This document shows positions 33,653 to 45,203 of a stretch of DNA of 64,000 nucleotides, piece after piece. Numbering within the stretch: the stretch's first letter is position 1; every line of letters begins with the position of its first letter. The stretch lies in assembly GCA_032622095.1 (NCBI GenBank), contig CP136065.1:51453949-51517948 (forward strand), in the 5' to 3' direction. A program made the position numbers and the translations under genes. Below the pieces are notes generated by a model. It saw nothing but the letters and a program-made list of their open reading frames with translations. It searched no databases and was not told where the DNA came from. Source of the DNA: Siphonodentalium dalli. Lineage: Eukaryota; Mollusca; Scaphopoda; Gadilida; Siphonodentaliidae.

Positions 33653-36330
33653 CTGTAAATGTTAGTTCAAGCCTTATAACAATGGTAATGTATAGAAACG
33701 CGTTCATTGGCCGCTGTATTAACATTATTATTATTGTTTATATAGATATACTTGTTTTCTTTTTACAGATGGAAAATTTCCAGGCCGAACAGTTTCATCG
33801 CAATTGATTCGAAAGTAGTGACCTTATGATGGGAATTAATGCGGGAAGACAACGAATGACCCATTTAAATAGGTCACTATACAACAGACTGGTTGAGTTT
33901 GAACCATAATTTCTAATTTACAAAACCCTCTGTTTATTCGAGGAAATCCGCTAACTCAAAGGTCCTTGGACATGAGTTTCACTTCATGATGCAACATCAC
34001 GCAATATGTGGCTCTAAATTTGCACGTACCTAGTGAGCATTTGATCTCTAATAGCGATCAGTGAAGTATTTAGTTCTTATCATAATATTTATAACAGCCA
34101 ATCAAAACCCGTTGCTGGATTTAACTATATAATACACGGACAAACGGAATGAAAACATCTGTGCACCAACTTGTGCAAAACCAAAGGACCCAGCTGATGT
34201 AGACTAGTATATAAATACTTACTTCATGTATTCTTTTCATCAATGATATGCATTTAACACCTATAAATATAGTCTGTTATACAGATGAAACATTGCCCAC
34301 AGTCTCATGCCACGAAAGGCCTACTATGTGAACACATGTGTATATTAATTCCATATTTTCTTGTCAAAACGCTATATTATATAACGATGTATTCGTTAAG
34401 TTAATCGTTCCTTTATCTTTATTGTTGTTAATTTATAGCATTGTTAGTAGAAATTTAATCTAAACTCGATGGTATATTGAACATAATGCGTCAATACTGC
34501 TTCATTGGTGGTAACTGAACTTATCACATCATGTCTCGCAACTAAAACAAGCGAGACAACTCATAAATTTGTAATAGTTCTCATGTCTATGGCGGTTCAC
34601 ACAGTGTACATTTTCATTGTTGTTACCATTTAATGCACACATTACTGATTTATGCATAAGAACGCGGGTCTACATTGTTGTCAAGTACATATATATTTAT
34701 ATATGTCCATATTTCTTAAAGCAAGTACAGTATCTGTATCTGCTATGACATATAACAAGTGCCATTTTCACATGTAAATCACGTATTAAAGCTCTTTAAT
34801 GTATAGTTAAACTGTTGAGATTTCAGACGCAGGTATATGTCCTTGTGGAATATATACGTGGTATACGTCAGTATATACACGAAGGTAATGTGTTCTAAGT
34901 ATGTGATTTATGTATATGTCCATGTTCCTTGAAGCAAAATCCATTACATATAAATGCGTTGTGACGTATATTAAGTGTCATTTTCATTGTTGAATCACGT
35001 ACAATAATAGCAAACGTGGTATTTCTCACAAAGGTAAATCGAAACGGTCATTTATCAAACGAAATGAAATGTCTGGGATCAAACGTGCTAATCAGGCCTG
35101 TGTTTTCACCAACAAGGGAGTTTGATTATGGTTGTATATGATGGTTCAGTCATTATATGACACCTAATCGGTTGCACACGGTGCTGTCTAAGGTATATCC
35201 TGTGCATGTATAATAAATTCTCCATTGATGTTAGGAGTATGGCTCAGTGTCTGATCCATTGCCCATGTGTTTCTTAATTATGCACTCTCTTTACTATGAC
35301 TCAATTGTATTGTGTACATATCATAACTGGTATTATATGTATTTTTTATTATTTAATGTAAAAATACCGTGTATATGACAATACTTTACTATAGCTGATG
35401 TGTGTCTAGAAGCTTATTCATACTATCATCACATATACTTGAATTAGACACTAACTATCGAGTTATGATTTTTCCCTGTATTTCCAGGCAATATTCGTGA
35501 ATGGCAACAATCAGCAGTTCTTTTCTGATGAATGGCAAACGAGATTTCTCACCCCCAATGCCGCCTCTAACTGACATTTCGATAACCTTTATTGAATCTT
35601 AAACACTGTAATTTCTCTAATTTCTCCACGTTACTTCTCCTATACACGTAGTTCGATCAGCTGTCAATGTCATGTCTGGTGTTGCTGTTGTGTTCTTAAT
35701 GGACCATCTGCTAACTAACGATGCGTGTCAGGTATGCATACTATTTGTTTTAATATGCCTGGTATACATGTATTCTCAGACACTCACTCTCATGTGCATC
35801 TCTTCGGTAAAACACATAGATATGATATAGCTGTGCAGTAAGGTTCGTCCATGACATTACTTCATTACGACATTATGATACATAGACCAATCACATAAAA
35901 GTAATGAATGTACTCCCAATACGTTAGGCATATATTTTAACCTGAGTGATGTCACCACAAAACGCAAGGTTCAAACACTTAAAAAATAGTTAAAAGTACA
36001 CATTTTTATTTCGAATATCATTATTTATGGTCAATTTCGTGTTATGAAATGGGCCATTTTACAAACGCGTAATAGGTGATTCAAAAAACGGCTATTTGAT
36101 AAAAAATTTAAACGCTATTATCACTATATTTGGAATATAAAAAACGTTGTATTTGACGAAGTATGACAATGCAAAATGACTACTTTTTTAAACGCGAATT
36201 TGAAAACACTAATATCGAAACGAATTTTAAACTAAGTTCGTGTTATGAAATGACTCATTTTATAATCGCGGTCTAGTCAAGCGGGAAACTAGTATGTATG
36301 TGTAAGTCGACTTAGCGCGGACCTCATTAA
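33653..36330. other. inner left arm, no recognised gene
   Basis: AT-rich, without long open frames. The possible 5' exon of the IAP-like gene (about 33764-33797, minus strand) and a weak terminal-exon candidate (35488-35574, plus strand, after TTTCCAG) are the only coding-like spots. Around 35980-36260 are several short TGAAATG(G/A)(G/C)(C/T)CATTTTA words, hinting at decayed repeats. Confidence 0.45.
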
Positions 36331-36422
36331 ACCCCCCTTAAACACCCCCCTCCCCCGTCCGGATGAAACCCCGACCAAAAAGGGGGGAGGGGAGGGGGGG
36401 CGCGCCGTTTTTTATGCCAAAA

Positions 36423-37423
36423 AATATGCTGTAGGGGGTGACTAAATATAATATTGTATACAATATGTATGAAAAATGGTAAATATGGTATATTTGCCTA
36501 TACCCAGGATGATATTGAAACCATAACTATGGATGGAAAACTGACTAAGATATTGAATTATAGCTATATATTTATTCAACCATAGAACCGCAACATTTTG
36601 TACACTTGAAGTACGATTCTTGATACTCCTTATGTTTATAGAATTTTCCTATTCGTATTGTCCAATATTTATTACAGTAGCACAGAAACCAGTCACTCCC
36701 AATATGCTATTTTACCGAACGTTTCTCTAATATCGCTCCTTTGATGTCATCACCATATGAAGACATATTGTACCATAAATCCTTGTCCATAGAAATTCCA
36801 TATTTAATTGGCAAAATACCATCTTCTAATTGCCATATGTTTATTTTTCACCCTTTTCTTCAGTAACTGTTATGTATCTCTGTTGGCCATACATTGGTTT
36901 CACAATCTTCTGGTGATATAGCTCCATGCTTCTCAATGGTTTCTCAGCAAGTGATGGGAAGTATGTGATTTGGGGTGTGGGGTGGCTACCCCGGGATGGT
37001 CGATAGCCCCTTTCCTTCACCCCAGTGACTGTGATGTCAAATGCACCTCATTTATATATCTTAATATTAACCAATGGCAAACACTTATATGTGACATGTT
37101 TGGACAAGTCCAGTAATACTTCTCTGACTCTTTCCAGGAATATAAACACACCTTCTCAAACCTAATGTTTTAGTACAATGTTCCAAAGCATTAGTGTATA
37201 ACTCATCTTAACCTTTGATATAAGGTAGTCCACCTCCTCAAGTTGCTGTGTGTAAATGTATGTTCCAAATTGTGCCGCTGCCATTACAGCAACTAAAATA
37301 AGAAAAACAACGACAACAACCAAACTAACATCAAAAACATCATCAAAAAGCAACCACAGCAACAACAATTACAACAATATGGTGAACGATTTGGTATGAA
37401 ACTGGTTGCATGAAAAATATCTG
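36423..37423. other. unique spacer between the arms
   Basis: 1001 bp without inverted symmetry and without a credible ORF; the minus-strand 37162-37368 frame is CAA/AAC-rich low complexity. About 36985-37025 carries CCGGGATGGTCGA and CCTTTCCTTCACCCCA, shared with the repeat near 8216-8262, so part of the spacer is itself a dispersed repeat. This is the loop a fold-back intermediate would leave unpaired. Confidence 0.8.
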
Positions 37424-37529
37424 TTTTGGCATAAAAAACGGCGCGCCCCCCCCCCCCCCCCCCTCCCCTTCCCCCTTTTTGGTCGGGGTTTCATCCGGAC
37501 GGGGGAGGGGGGTGTTTAAGGGGGGTTTA

Positions 37530-40060
37530 ATGAGGTCCGCGCTAAGTCGACTTACACATACATACTAGTTTCCCGCTTGACTAGACCGCGATTATAAAAT
37601 GAGTCATTTCATAACACGAACTTAGTTTAAAATTCGTTTCGATATTAGTGTTTTCAAATTCGCGTTTAAAAAAGTAGTCATTTTGCATTGTCATACTTCG
37701 TCAAATACAACGTTTTTTATATTCCAAATATAGTGATAATAGCGTTTAAATTTTTTATCAAATAGCCGTTTTTTGAATCACCTATTACGCGTTTGTAAAA
37801 TGGCCCATTTCATAACACGAAATTGACCATAAATAATGATATTCGAAATAAAAATGTGTACTTTTAACTATTTTTTAAGTGTTTGAACCTTGCGTTTTGT
37901 GGTGACATCACTCAGGTTAAAATATATGCCTAACGTATTGGGAGTACATTCATTACTTTTATGTGATTGGTCTATGTATCATAATGTCGTAATGAAGTAA
38001 TGTCATGGACGAACCTTACTGCACAGCTATATCATATCTATGTGTTTTACCGAAGAGATGCACATGAGAGTGAGTGTCTGAGAATACATGTATACCAGGC
38101 ATATTAAAACAAATAGTATGCATACCTGACACGCATCGTTAGTTAGCAGATGGTCCATTAAGAACACAACAGCAACACCAGACATGACATTGACAGCTGA
38201 TCGAACTACGTGTATAGGAGAAGTAACGTGGAGAAATTAGAGAAATTACAGTGTTTAAGATTCAATAAAGGTTATCGAAATGTCAGTTAGAGGCGGCATT
38301 GGGGGTGAGAAATCTCGTTTGCCATTCATCAGAAAAGAACTGCTGATTGTTGCCATTCACGAATATTGCCTGGAAATACAGGGAAAAATCATAACTCGAT
38401 AGTTAGTGTCTAATTCAAGTATATGTGATGATAGCATGAATAAGCTTCTAGACACACATCAGCTATAGTAAAGTATTGTCATATACACGGTATTTTTACA
38501 TTAAATAATAAAAAATACATATAATACCAGTTATGATATGTACACAATACAATTGAGTCATAGTAAAGAGAGTGCATAATTAAGAAACACATGGGCAATG
38601 GATCAGACACTGAGCCATACTCCTAACATCAATGGAGAATTTATTATACATGCACAGGATATACCTTAGACAGCACCGTGTGCAACCGATTAGGTGTCAT
38701 ATAATGACTGAACCATCATATACAACCATAATCAAACTCCCTTGTTGGTGAAAACACAGGCCTGATTAGCACGTTTGATCCCAGACATTTCATTTCGTTT
38801 GATAAATGACCGTTTCGATTTACCTTTGTGAGAAATACCACGTTTGCTATTATTGTACGTGATTCAACAATGAAAATGACACTTAATATACGTCACAACG
38901 CATTTATATGTAATGGATTTTGCTTCAAGGAACATGGACATATACATAAATCACATACTTAGAACACATTACCTTCGTGTATATACTGACGTATACCACG
39001 TATATATTCCACAAGGACATATACCTGCGTCTGAAATCTCAACAGTTTAACTATACATTAAAGAGCTTTAATACGTGATTTACATGTGAAAATGGCACTT
39101 GTTATATGTCATAGCAGATACAGATACTGTACTTGCTTTAAGAAATATGGACATATATAAATATATATGTACTTGACAACAATGTAGACCCGCGTTCTTA
39201 TGCATAAATCAGTAATGTGTGCATTAAATGGTAACAACAATGAAAATGTACACTGTGTGAACCGCCATAGACATGAGAACTATTACAAATTTATGAGTTG
39301 TCTCGCTTGTTTTAGTTGCGAGACATGATGTGATAAGTTCAGTTACCACCAATGAAGCAGTATTGACGCATTATGTTCAATATACCATCGAGTTTAGATT
39401 AAATTTCTACTAACAATGCTATAAATTAACAACAATAAAGATAAAGGAACGATTAACTTAACGAATACATCGTTATATAATATAGCGTTTTGACAAGAAA
39501 ATATGGAATTAATATACACATGTGTTCACATAGTAGGCCTTTCGTGGCATGAGACTGTGGACAATGTTTCATCTGTATAACAGACTATATTTATAGGTGT
39601 TAAATGCATATCATTGATGAAAAGAATACATGAAGTAAGTATTTATATACTAGTCTACATCAGCTGGGTCCTTTGGTTTTGCACAAGTTGGTGCACAGAT
39701 GTTTTCATTCCGTTTGTCCGTGTATTATATAGTTAAATCCAGCAACGGGTTTTGATTAGCTGTTATAAATATTATGATAAGAACTAAATACTTCACTGAT
39801 CGCTATTAGAGATCAAATGCTCACTAGGTACGTGCAAATTTAGAGCCACATATTGCGTGATGTTGCATCATGAAGTGAAACTCATGTCCAAGGACCTTTG
39901 AGTTAGCGGATTTCCTCGAATAAACAGAGGGTTTTGTAAATTAGAAATTATGGTTCAAACTCAACCAGTCTGTTGTATAGTGACCTATTTAAATGGGTCA
40001 TTCGTTGTCTTCCCGCATTAATTCCCATCATAAGGTCACTACTTTCGAATCAATTGCGAT
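37530..40060. other. inner right arm, no recognised gene
   Basis: Mirror of the inner left arm. The terminal-exon candidate lies on the minus strand at 38283-38369. Confidence 0.45.
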
Positions 40061-40204
40061 GAAACTGTTCGGCCTGGAAATTTTCCATCTGTAAAAAGAA
40101 AACAAGTATATCTATATAAACAATAATAATAATGTTAATACAGCGGCCAATGAACGCGTTTCTATACATTACCATTGTTATAAGGCTTGAACTAACATTT
40201 ACAG

Positions 40205-41005
40205 GTTCATAATGCTTGTCAGGGTGGGGGAGAAACAACAGGTGATGGATATCCCGCCGCACGCAGCTGATTCGAGCGATAATAGTGTAAGCACGATACC
40301 AGAACTTTTAAATTTGTATGGTCTTACTGTGGCTTGGAAACCGTCATACCCAGAGTTTCGAAATTTTCACTCGAGATTAGCTTCTTTCGAAAACTGGACC
40401 TCGCCCGTGGAGGCTGCTAAAATAGCTGGAGCTGGTTTCTTTTTCACAAAGACCGCTGTAAACCATATGTTATAGTTGCGGATGTAGGTTGTGGCAATGG
40501 GAAAAGAGAGATGATCCTCGAACTGAACATTACCGTTTCTTTCCAAATTGTAGCTATATATGAACATTACCGTTTCTTTCCAAATTGTAGCTATCTCAAT
40601 TAGTTGCAACGTTTCCTGCCTGAAGATAGATATAAACAGGGGAACAGACCGAGATATTTAATGAAAATCCCCGATCTACCAGGAATTTTTTCATTGCAAC
40701 GTCCCGTGGATAGTGCCTCTGTTCAAGAAATGAATACATTTTCAATAGATGACCTTACCGTTAATTTCGAAGAAATGACTGAAATAAACGATGAGAGACT
40801 GTCTGGTTCCTATGAAGATGACTGGCCTGATACGACAGTAGACGTTTCTGAAGAATGCAAATGTATCATTTGTCTAGAGAATAATAACAACTGTGTGCTT
40901 TTACCACGTGGACACGTATCAATGTGTGGCATGTTTGCGCTCGGTTCTGAGACTTGTCCCTTGTGCAGAAGCGTAGTGCGTGCCTATGCCAAAACTTTTG
41001 GTTAA
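40205..41005 (+). pseudogene. broken IAP-like gene, BIR plus degenerate RING
   Basis: The first frame (40212-40475, entered by an acceptor-like TTTACAG or by its own ATG) gives the start of a BIR domain: RLASFENW, then AAKIAGAGFFFT. The zinc-binding half (C-x2-C, a Trp, DDP and EH-x-RFFP-x-C signatures) is present at about 40465-40560 but in another frame. A 33-bp tandem duplication (40525-40557, 40562-40594; 37-bp offset) shifts the frame again, and a TAG stands in frame just before 40604. The last frame (to 41005) has an acidic linker, then a RING-like end with CIIC, RGH and CPLC. The usual Cys before GH is Arg and a later Cys is Phe, so zinc binding is probably lost. IAPs block caspases or ubiquitinate partners and are often captured by large DNA viruses of invertebrates. 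A short 5' exon at about 40060-40093 is possible. Confidence 0.7.
40525..40594 (+). repeat. 33-bp tandem duplication inside the IAP-like gene
   Basis: GAACATTACCGTTTCTTTCC + AAATTGTAGCTAT occurs twice, separated by ATAT. The 37-bp offset is not a multiple of three. The same duplication is present in the left arm (33263-33332). Confidence 0.95.
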
Positions 41006-41248
41006 ATGATTCATACCTGCGTTGTGAATACCCTGAATCACAGTTGCGTGTCATTTCCGGCCCTTCCTATAGGCCGAGACAGTTTACCCCGAAACCCCTT
41101 TATTCTGTATTTAGCTAATGTACTTCCGAGCCACTGTCTGAGAGTTCCCTCTGATCGAAACATGATTGGCCCTTCCATATTTGGCTAATGCGATTCCGGG
41201 GGCAATCTGATTGGATTATATACTTTGAAACTGTTGCGATGGGACCGC

Positions 41249-41273
41249 CCAATGACGTCATATAGGGTATAAA
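41249..41273 (+). promoter_or_regulatory. CCAAT-CRE-TATA core promoter of PC4-like gene
   Basis: CCAAT (41249-41253) overlaps a perfect cAMP-response-type palindrome TGACGTCA (41253-41260), followed by TATAAA (41268-41273). The ATG is 58 bp beyond the TATA box, so the leader is very short. A second TATATAC lies at about 41217. Such compact arrays are common in viral early promoters; activity is not shown. Confidence 0.65.
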
Positions 41274-41330
41274 CGTAATACATCCACGTGTCTCCGACAT
41301 TTTCAGTTCAGCGTTCATCGAAACGATACC

Positions 41331-41852
41331 ATGAATTCTAAAATTTTCACCAAACACTTAGGACGGGATAGATACCTTACCGTCGGTGAATATAAAAGAA
41401 TAAAAAATATAGACATCAGAATATGGAACGAGGGGAAGTTCCCTACTAAATTCGGCGCCTGCCTGAGATTACAACAGTGGCTGGAATTAGCTGATAACGC
41501 GCAGAAAGTGTATGAACATTTACAAAGCAGATCTTCTTTGGAAAGGATACATATCGGACATAATGAACACGTGACTTATGATCATGAACACAGTGTTGTA
41601 CACATCAGAAAATTCTTTTACCCGAAAGACAGTGAGAGACTTTGCCCTACGAAGACAGGTATAACTCTTAGCCACTCAGAATTTGAACAGTTGATGTCCA
41701 CCATTAATGACGTCACTGTGGCTGTACCGGAACTACAAACTTTAGTACCCTGCTACATGCAAGAGGATCATAAAAAAAATCAGCTTGGCTTTTTAATGTG
41801 TAGTTTCTGTTCACCGGAATTATGCAAAATATATACACCTGATTCGTTTTAA
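41331..41852 (+). CDS. double PC4/p15-like single-stranded DNA-binding protein
   Basis: 173 codons, intact, single exon. Two copies of the PC4 (transcriptional coactivator p15/Sub1) fold are visible. Module 1 spans about residues 11-53: RYLTVGEYK, then DIRIWNEGKFPTKFGACL and a WLEL helix. Module 2 spans about 76-128: VHIRKFFYP, CPTKTGITLSHSEFEQL. In the family these are the beta strands and the amphipathic helix that bind single-stranded or melted DNA, normally as a dimer; here one chain carries both halves. The C-terminal tail has a small Cys cluster (CSFCSPELC). Start chosen at the first ATG, 58 bp after the TATA box; AATAAA lies 22 bp after the stop. It sits downstream of the broken IAP-like gene on the same strand. 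A role in replication or transcription of the element is inferred. Confidence 0.7.
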   Translation: MNSKIFTKHLGRDRYLTVGEYKRIKNIDIRIWNEGKFPTKFGACLRLQQWLELADNAQKVYEHLQSRSSLERIHIGHNEHVTYDHEHSVVHIRKFFYPKDSERLCPTKTGITLSHSEFEQLMSTINDVTVAVPELQTLVPCYMQEDHKKNQLGFLMCSFCSPELCKIYTPDSF

Positions 41853-41873
41853 ACTGTAATTATTATGTAATGG

Positions 41874-41879
41874 AATAAA
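41874..41879 (+). promoter_or_regulatory. AATAAA polyadenylation signal
   Basis: AATAAA 22 bp after the stop codon of the PC4-like gene, followed by more AATAAA-like words at 41890-41902. Confidence 0.75.
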
Positions 41880-42096
41880 TGGATTGTGTTTAATAAATAA
41901 TAAAATGTGTGAATTTTTAAAAGATGCGTTCAGTTTTACTGCTATGGAAAAGCCGACCCACGTGTAGTAAACCATGTCGAAATTATTCTCTGGCATGACC
42001 TTCCTCGATTATCTTGTGATTTTGTAATAACACTACAGAATGAGAATGACTTGAGAAATACCACGACCAAACTCTACACCTCCTTCTGTAGTTTTT

Positions 42097-42527
42097 TGAC
42101 TTAAAACAAAATAGCGGCCATGTTTTTCGTATGATTCGAACTAAAATCTCGTGATAACATCTGAGTGACGTCAGGCACGTAATCGCCAAATTTCATAACG
42201 ATTGGTGGAAAAATGAGCCAACTATGACACTTTAAAATTCGAAGTGCATTTATGACTTAAATAAAAGATGACCACTGGAGGCCATATTTCTCAACCGATT
42301 CGTCCCCAATATGTGACGATGTCCGCTAAGTGACGGAGAGCAACCCCCGTGGTTCGACGAGAAAATAAGCCTGACATGACATTTTATTTTTTTAAATATC
42401 TAAAATTCGAAATAGGCTGGCGGCCATGTTATTGAAATTATTCGAACCAAAATATGGTGCTTACCTCTAAGTGACGTCTGGCACGCACGTGACAAATTTC
42501 ATTATGATAAGATAGAAAATGAGAACA
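42097..42527. repeat. three degenerate ~150-bp units in right arm
   Basis: Mirror of 31330-31760, between the PC4-like gene and the MITE fragment. Confidence 0.7.
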
Positions 42528-43211
42528 CAATGGTACTTTTTTTTTACCTGAAGGTAAATGGCTACTCTGTTATAATGCTGCTGTCGTTTAACATAGATTT
42601 GCGTCAATTTTATATGAATTAAAGCATATAGCTAAAATCTATATTAAAACGAGGGGGTATTGAGACAATTTTGGAAATAAAGAGCGTTTGTATTGATGGA
42701 TACGCCGAATTAGATTTAAATGCATAAGTGATGTGTACATGTAATGTATGTGACCCAAAATGCGCTCAGTTGTATGTTCAAATATCTATGGGTAAGGCGT
42801 TGATTGATTCCTGATAGTTCGATTATATACACCATATTGTAAAGTGGTAGTTAGAGAAAAAAGCTTAACGATTGTTAGAGATGATTTAATCAAGTTTGCC
42901 ATTGAAATAACAGTGTACCATTAGTCGGGATACATATATTAAAGGGGCCACATACAGGTATTTTAAACGGACCATATACGATGCCATTGGAATTATGAAG
43001 GATTTTTCAATACTAGTCAAATAGAATGTTTCCACATGTAGCATGTTCCAGAAAAATTGCGTGGTTGAAGATTACATGTGTCCAATGAGCGGGAGTGAGC
43101 CGTTAGGGTTCACCCAGGGATTGCATTGAATTCCAATGACTCAGGTGTTGCGCCTGAAGTAAGTATTGGTTATTTACTAGCAGCACCAAACATCGGTACG
43201 AACGTCTCCAA
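42528..43211. other. right arm, no recognised gene
   Basis: Includes one AATAAAGAGCGTTTG word at about 42676-42690 like that found in the MITE family 2 elements; otherwise nothing seen. Mirror of about 30646-31329. Confidence 0.45.
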
Positions 43212-43341
43212 GGTTATAAAACACACATAACCCAGTGAGAGCTTTCCGATTAATGGCAGCAAGCCATATTTCCGACTAAATCCTGAAAATACCAATAATT
43301 CTGTTGTGGATAAGGGGTCGATTAATTAGGGCATTACTGTA
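43212..43341. repeat. pogo/Tc1-like MITE fragment inside right arm
   Basis: Inverted copy of 30516-30645; an independent copy outside the insertion lies at 54915-55032. The 86-codon frame 43304-43564 begins inside it and is not a convincing gene. Confidence 0.65.
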
Positions 43342-43642
43342 TGTGTATGAAATATATAGACATAAAACAACACACCTCTACGTCTGGCTCTCTCTCTGCT
43401 CCTCTCTCTTTCTTCCGCTACTCCTTGATATTCTCAACACATGTGTGTTATGTTTGCTAGAGTATGAGATGGGCCTCGTTTGGTTACATACGACCATGAA
43501 AGTAATATTACCTGTATACAGATCATTTACTTTACTAAAGGGGAATATTCAAGAAGGTAGATAACTCGAGGGTTTAATATATTGCGAGGGAAGAAAGACG
43601 AGACCTTAGCTTTGTTGCCTCTGTCAGCACACTTAATGACAT

Positions 43643-43900
43643 GTGTTTGTGATGAAGGTTATAGCGCATCAGGCGAGAGATTTTAATCTTTTTAATAATG
43701 TGGATTCAAACAGCAGAGCAATTAATGGCTGGAGAATGTTAAGCTTCGAAAATTGCAGAATGATTCCATTAATCTATTCTGTGAATGATTGTGCAATACA
43801 ATACCATGAAATTAAACCAGACGCTCTTCAAATGTCTTCAAATGAGAACATGTTATGGGACCATGGACTGGGGCGATTCAAACTGAAGCTTATATTATGA
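43643..43900 (+). CDS. unidentified small ORF (right-arm copy)
   Basis: 85 codons, predicted product the same as the left-arm copy 29957-30214. Followed after 4 bp by the next ORF in a different frame. No motif recognised and no TATA box identified nearby. Confidence 0.35.
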   Translation: MFVMKVIAHQARDFNLFNNVDSNSRAINGWRMLSFENCRMIPLIYSVNDCAIQYHEIKPDALQMSSNENMLWDHGLGRFKLKLIL

Positions 43901-43904
43901 TGGC

Positions 43905-44162
43905 ATGGCGAACATTCCAAATGCATTGGCAGATCATGTGATACAAGTGCTTTCGATAGACAGAAAGTGCGTTGTTGATTCTAATGAGTTTACTGCCCAA
44001 CTGTCAGGTCACGTGATGACTTTGAGAATATTCTATTATAGGAGATACGCACTGTTATTGTTTTTCCACATTCTAGAAAATTCTTGTTTCCTAGAGGTAA
44101 TCTGCATATGTATTATTGGATATGTTGAAATATATATGGCCAAGGCGCTAAACGATTTCTGA
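43905..44162 (+). CDS. unidentified small ORF (right-arm copy)
   Basis: 85 codons, predicted product the same as the left-arm copy 29695-29952. The hydrophobic C-terminal half could be membrane-associated. Function unknown. Confidence 0.35.
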   Translation: MANIPNALADHVIQVLSIDRKCVVDSNEFTAQLSGHVMTLRIFYYRRYALLLFFHILENSCFLEVICICIIGYVEIYMAKALNDF

Positions 44163-44184
44163 GAATTTGTTTACATGGATACAC

Positions 44185-45203
44185 CAGAGAGAGAGAGACA
44201 TAGAGAGGACGTGAGAGAGAAGAGAGAAGAGAGAGAGAGAGATAAAGGGGATGAGATGCTGGGAGAGGGGGTAGTTGTGAGAAGTATTCAATAATTGAGT
44301 TGAGTTGTTATGTAATATGTAAAGATTTGTAAGGCAGAACGATTAAAGAAAGCATATAGAGCACCAGAAGAGATAGATTATAATAAATATTATTAACAGA
44401 TGTGGAATTCAAGAGAATAGTGTGCCAGTCTGGACCGATTAGTGTGCCTCTGTTTGTGAAAATGTATAATGATCGGTGTCCCTACATACTTCATAAATGC
44501 TTGAAGTTGGATAGCTAGGAAAATCTATGAAGTGATGGTCTCATACACTCATTCACCACTCTATTCACTAAAAAAAATTTTGAAATTTTTGAACATTTAA
44601 AATTATTTGTCAATTTTAGGAAAAATATTATGTTTTTTGAAGTTTTTCATGTTTTTTTTCAGTTAGGAAAAAATTTGAAGTTTTTAAAGTTTTTCCTTTT
44701 TTTTTTTGTATTTTTGAAAAATTTGAAGTTTTTAAAGTTTTTCCTTTTTTTTGTTTATTTTTGAAAAATTTGAAGTTTTTAAAGTTTTTCATTTTTTTTT
44801 TATTTTTGAAAAAATTGAAGTTTTTAAAGTTTTTCATTTTTTTTTTCATTTTTGAAAAATTTCAATTTTTTTAAGTTTTAACATTTTTTTTTCACTGCGA
44901 GTGCCGTGTGTATCTTTAACATTCATCCACATTGTGTGTCGTGTGTCACTTTAACATTCATACACAGTGAGTGTGGAGTGTGCCTTTATATTTAGTTTAT
45001 GGGTACCGAGTGTGGCTTTAACATTATACTGAGAGTGCTCCCCTTTGACATTCACGCACTGTGTGCACATTGTGTCACTTTAATATTCACACAGAATGAT
45101 AGCCGAGTGTGTCTTTAAATTGACTTTGTGAGTATCAGAATGTATTGTGTCCCTTTAATATTGATAACACTTTGATTACCGTGTGTACCTTTAATATGCG
45201 GTA
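44185..45203. repeat. outer right-arm tandem repeats
   Basis: GA microsatellite (44185-44245), A/T-rich ~60-bp repeat (about 44567-44881) and degenerate ~45-bp repeat (about 44883-45203), mirroring the left arm. Confidence 0.85.

Larger units (their letters stand above)
28227..36422 (+). repeat. left arm of the giant inverted repeat
   Basis: 8196 bp. The inner end is GC-rich (runs of C then G at about 36334-36405) and stops in CGTTTTTTATGCCAAAA. The outer 1.5 kb is tandem-repeat rich; the inner 2.5 kb (about 33830-36340) has no gene apart from a possible short exon at 35488-35574. Confidence 0.95.

Noticed and set aside
33595-33807. 70-codon ORF opposite the IAP-like gene (and its mirror 40050-40262)
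   Set aside because: Antisense to the IAP-like exon and its putative intron; ends in a short acceptor-led MENFQAEQF stretch, but nothing supports expression.
37162-37368. Spacer ORF rich in Val/Leu
   Set aside because: Antisense of a CAACAA-type low-complexity stretch.
44628-44849. Lys/Phe/Asn-rich minus-strand ORF
   Set aside because: Pure translation of the A/T-rich tandem repeat.
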